A stretch of DNA of 32,349 nucleotides. It comes from Melampsora larici-populina 98AG31. Lineage: Eukaryota > Basidiomycota > Pucciniomycetes > Pucciniales > Melampsoraceae. Position numbers and translations under genes: made by a program. Position 1 is the stretch's first letter. Each line of letters opens with the position of its first letter. Below, one piece after another: positions 29,646 through 32,349 of this stretch. The stretch lies in assembly GCF_000204055.1 (NCBI RefSeq), contig NW_006768789.1, positions 27,841 through 60,189 on the forward strand. Reading direction: 5' to 3'. Below the pieces are notes generated by a model that ran no database searches, had not been told where the DNA came from, and worked only from the letters and a program-made list of their open reading frames with translations.

Positions 29646-30657
29646 CTTTTAGGGTCACGGGGTTCAGTTCAATAAATTGTTTGAGAGGCCATCTTCATAA
29701 CTTTATAATTCGCGCGCGGTTTCATGTAAACATTTCCAGTTGCTACAGATTCCATCTCTCGAAGATGTTTGGCTGGGCAAAGCATTTGTGGAATCTCAAA
29801 ACTTGTAGTTTAGGCAGTTAAGCAAAATTGTAAATTGTATGAGTTAAGTCTACAGGAATATTATTGTTTAACTTTGCTATTTAAGCAAACCCCGTCAATA
29901 ATAACATTGAGTGAACGTCTTACAAAGAGCAGAGGGTCAAGCAAGGTAGGGTTCACAACTGTAGCTGTATCCCAGTATTACAAAATGTACATGAGGAATG
30001 CCACGTTTTTGTTCTTCGATTTTGATTAAGTAATTGGCGTTGGAGTACAAAGCTCTTTCGCCGAGTTTATGGTCTAAGGCATGAATTCAGGAGTGAAGCA
30101 TAGTGAGTTGCGTTCCCCGAGCATGTTAATTTGTGAAGTCTTTAAATCATTCTCAACTTACTGTTTCCGATGTATTCTTGAAGTTCTTGTACATTATTGA
30201 GGAGGCGAGGCAGCTCCCGGTTCATTACATTGCTTGGATGATGTTTATGCTCAACACCCCTTGTTGAAAAACTGCTTCAGAAGCTGTTTATTAAGATATG
30301 ATACGAATAACAAAGCATTGCTTACAATTCTAACCTGGTCTGGTGCAATAGTATGTCAGCACAAACAGAATTTTGGATCCCTGACGTCTCCACGATACGT
30401 GGCCGGAAGTGTGAAACATTGTTGGTAAGCTTAGTCGAGGTGTATAAGTTGATGTAAGGTAATTGAGGCTTCGGGAATATAATAGTATAATATGTGATTT
30501 GCTGAGCTCTAAGTAACTTTTGCAAAATCGGATAGTACTGGTTGTAAATAAAGTAGGTACCACTTGGAAAGCAGTGCGTTGGAGGCTTGTGATCTTGGGT
30601 CATTTGGAGGAAGAAACTTTTACAAGCGACAGTACTTAGTTGGTGAGAAGACTGGAT

Positions 30658-30714
30658 ATTTATTTATTTATTTATTATCTCGACGTGAATCTTGATCTTG
30701 ATCTTGATCTTGAT
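30658..30714. repeat. Simple repeats (TATT)n and (CTTGAT)4
   Basis: About five TATT units are followed at 30691-30714 by four perfect CTTGAT units, with variant units (GTGAATCTTGACGTGAA type) on both sides. The Leu-Asp repeat seen in a plus-strand frame here is just the translation of the microsatellite. Confidence 0.8.
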
Positions 30715-32002
30715 GTGAATCTTGACGTGAAAGAGGAGAAATATCACTCTGCGAGCAGCGTCGGTATATATATTGAATACTTGCTCGTTTGGATTTTTAG
30801 TAAACTGAATGGGGTGCGCCTTATTATCTATCAGGACCGGAGTTGGTTGTCGCCTTTATATTCAATTATGTTAGCAAATTACACACTTTTCTGACAGTGT
30901 CCCTGTCTTTTGATGATTTTGCTCAGGATGAGTTTGCTCGAATTTCAGCATTTGGTTCGCTTGCCGTGTCAATCCGATTGTTTTGTTATTGTGGTCATGT
31001 GAGCACGTGCACCTGTTGTGTAACTTCTTGATTGCCAGTCAATTAACCAAATTGTGTAAGGAGGTGCTGCCGGAAGTTACAATTTCCATTTTAGTGTCGT
31101 TGATCCTGGAGAGCATCTACAAAGCTCTTACAATGTAACTGGAGACTAAGAGGTATTGCTGACTTCGCCTACATTGCTGGTTCCGCTCATTGATTGCCGG
31201 CCGATGTATGTAACTTATGCAATTAATCAATAGCATCCAGGCGGTCGTATCAGTTGTTGCCCATATTGCTACGCACTTATTGCCTCGCCCGCTTCGTGAA
31301 TGAACTCGGTAAAGTAGTTCCTTGTGAGAATTAGGATTCAAGCTAGAATAATTACAAAGCCTGGGTTGGGATATTGTAGTTGAGATTTGTTTGTTTCCCT
31401 TTAAGTTTGCGGTGTGTCATCCAAGTCTCATGGCATATAAGGGAAGATATATATTAGCTTTTGCTGTGTCAACTAATCAACAACACATAAAGGGTCATAC
31501 GGGGCTACATTCAAAATTCACATTTGAGGAACGGTTAAGTAAGTTGAGATAGAATCATATCAATTACTTTGCGCAGAGTTGAAATTAAAGTTATTGCCTC
31601 CAGTTCACCTGGAAACCAAAATGGCATTCTATGCAACGAACATAGATTAAAGATGTAAGCACATAATGGGGGAAGCGTTGAATGAAATGAGCACGGAGAA
31701 CAACACAAGTTCAATAGTGAATTTGGCTACGTGTGTGGCTTTGTAATTATAGATGTCTGGTAGTTTTGTTTAGTTAAGCATCACGGTAAAGAATTAAAAT
31801 GATACTGGAAGTGAGTTGATTGGATGTACAGTGGATTGTGAATTGGAATTGAATGTTGATATCCCTTCAACAGAGATATTGAACCTAATCCAGCTGTTAA
31901 TGTGAATTGTCTACTGGATGAAATGTTCTTCTGTTTGGCGAATGATATGACAAAAATTCAATTAGCGGCTCATAGCTGCGTAGGCTGGAGAAATGGCGGT
32001 TT

Positions 32003-32349
32003 TTAGGTGGAGTGGACCGGAATATCAGGATAGTTGTCGTGAAGGGACTGTGGGTCATGATAGCTGATCTGGATCTTACGTTTGTTTGCTTCAGCACAGG
32101 CAGTTCCAATGCAAGCGGTGATTCGGGTGGCCTGTGAAGTTATCAGTCAGCTTTTGGTGATACGACTGTGAAAGAGGAAACTAACTACGACGTCGGAGTA
32201 GCGAGATTTCTCATCAAAGTTTTGAAGATACCCATGAAACGTGTACAATTGGCCGACCTTGATGTCCTTGGGTTCTACGCCAAGCGTTTCAAAAGGACGG
32301 ATAAGGTAAAGCAGCTTTAGTAGTAGATGGGGTTCGAGTCTGTGGAAAT
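32003..32349 (-). CDS. Paralogue of the OB-fold-like gene, 3' part, runs off the window
   Basis: On the minus strand exon 32189-32349 (5' end beyond the window) reads LIRPFETLGVEPKDIKVGQL and then YTFHGYLQNFDEKSRYSD. This aligns with the block IPPTRNLAGVPKILQVGREY and QFHGFLKDFDED of the gene at 26818-28071. A 57-bp intron (32132-32188) has GTAGTT, a CTGAC branch-like site and TTCACAG; the donor GTAGTT is at the equivalent place in the paralogue. The last exon (32003-32131) gives ATRITACIGTACAEANKRK and ends HST-stop. The C-terminus is shorter than in the paralogue and lacks its basic tail, unless another intron is missed. Function unknown. Confidence 0.65.

Larger units (their letters stand above)
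28072..32002. other. Gene-poor interval between the two OB-fold-like paralogues
   Basis: About 3.9 kb with no confidently supported gene. It contains one 96-codon plus-strand frame with some coding character (28864-29154), a degenerate telomere-like stretch near 29599-29645 and simple repeats near 30658-30714. No copia reverse transcriptase remnant, which would mark the far side of the Helitron insertion, was found. Confidence 0.45.

Noticed and set aside
30640..30894. Plus-strand frame with Leu-Asp repeats
   Set aside because: It is the translation of the CTTGAT microsatellite, with no other coding evidence.
32330..32345. GGTTCGAGTC resembles a tRNA B box
   Set aside because: No A box or cloverleaf pairing is present upstream, and the string is part of the minus-strand coding exon of the OB-fold-like paralogue.

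Overview
The window looks like a stretch of a filamentous basidiomycete nuclear genome, most plausibly a rust fungus (Pucciniales; Melampsora or Puccinia type). The reasons are AT-rich intergenic DNA, short GT-AG introns of about 47-83 bp, a small F-box/leucine-rich-repeat (LRR) gene family, and a dense mixture of Ty1/copia retrotransposons and a Helitron. The organism call is inference; the element types are read directly from protein motifs. A run of exactly 100 N (22004-22103) shows that this is a scaffolded draft.

Layout. Positions 1-1614 hold only decayed, coding-like scraps. A plus-strand copia element (Copia-1) starts at 1615. It has gag, protease, integrase and the first residues of reverse transcriptase, with one in-frame TGA, and it stops dead at 4467. 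There a minus-strand Helitron-type 3' end begins: CTAG, preceded by a GC-rich hairpin, inserted between A and T. From there almost everything readable is on the minus strand. First comes an F-box/LRR gene (5029-6297). Next is an F-box/LRR pseudogene (pieces between 7425 and 16209), broken by a complete copia element (Copia-2, 8452-14858, 873-bp LTRs identical by eye, TSD AAAGT) and by a solo LTR (14994-15801, 6-bp TSD). Then come a third F-box/LRR gene (17500-18765), a Helitron Rep/helicase gene (21146-25182, probably with an upstream exon at 25282-25437), and a four-exon gene for an OB-fold-like protein of unknown function (26818-28071). The 3' part of a paralogue of that gene runs off the right edge (32003-32349).

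How it may fit together. The remaining half of Copia-1 is not seen in the window. If the 3' end at 4468 belongs to the same element as the Rep/helicase gene, everything from 4468 rightwards could be one very large Helitron carrying F-box/LRR genes and OB-fold-like genes. Later copia insertions would then have landed inside it. This is a hypothesis, not a demonstrated unit.

The most unusual signal is inside the LTRs. Both the Copia-2 LTR and the solo LTR of a different family have the same layout in the sense direction: E1-intron-E2-(intron)-E3-spacer-E1-E2-E3-E3. The second E1-E2-E3 lacks exactly the GT...AG segments present in the first, and the E3-E3 junction also equals removal of a GT...AG segment. 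E1 starts about 30-38 bp after a TATA-like sequence. It looks as if cDNA of each element's own spliced 5' leader was written back into its LTR.
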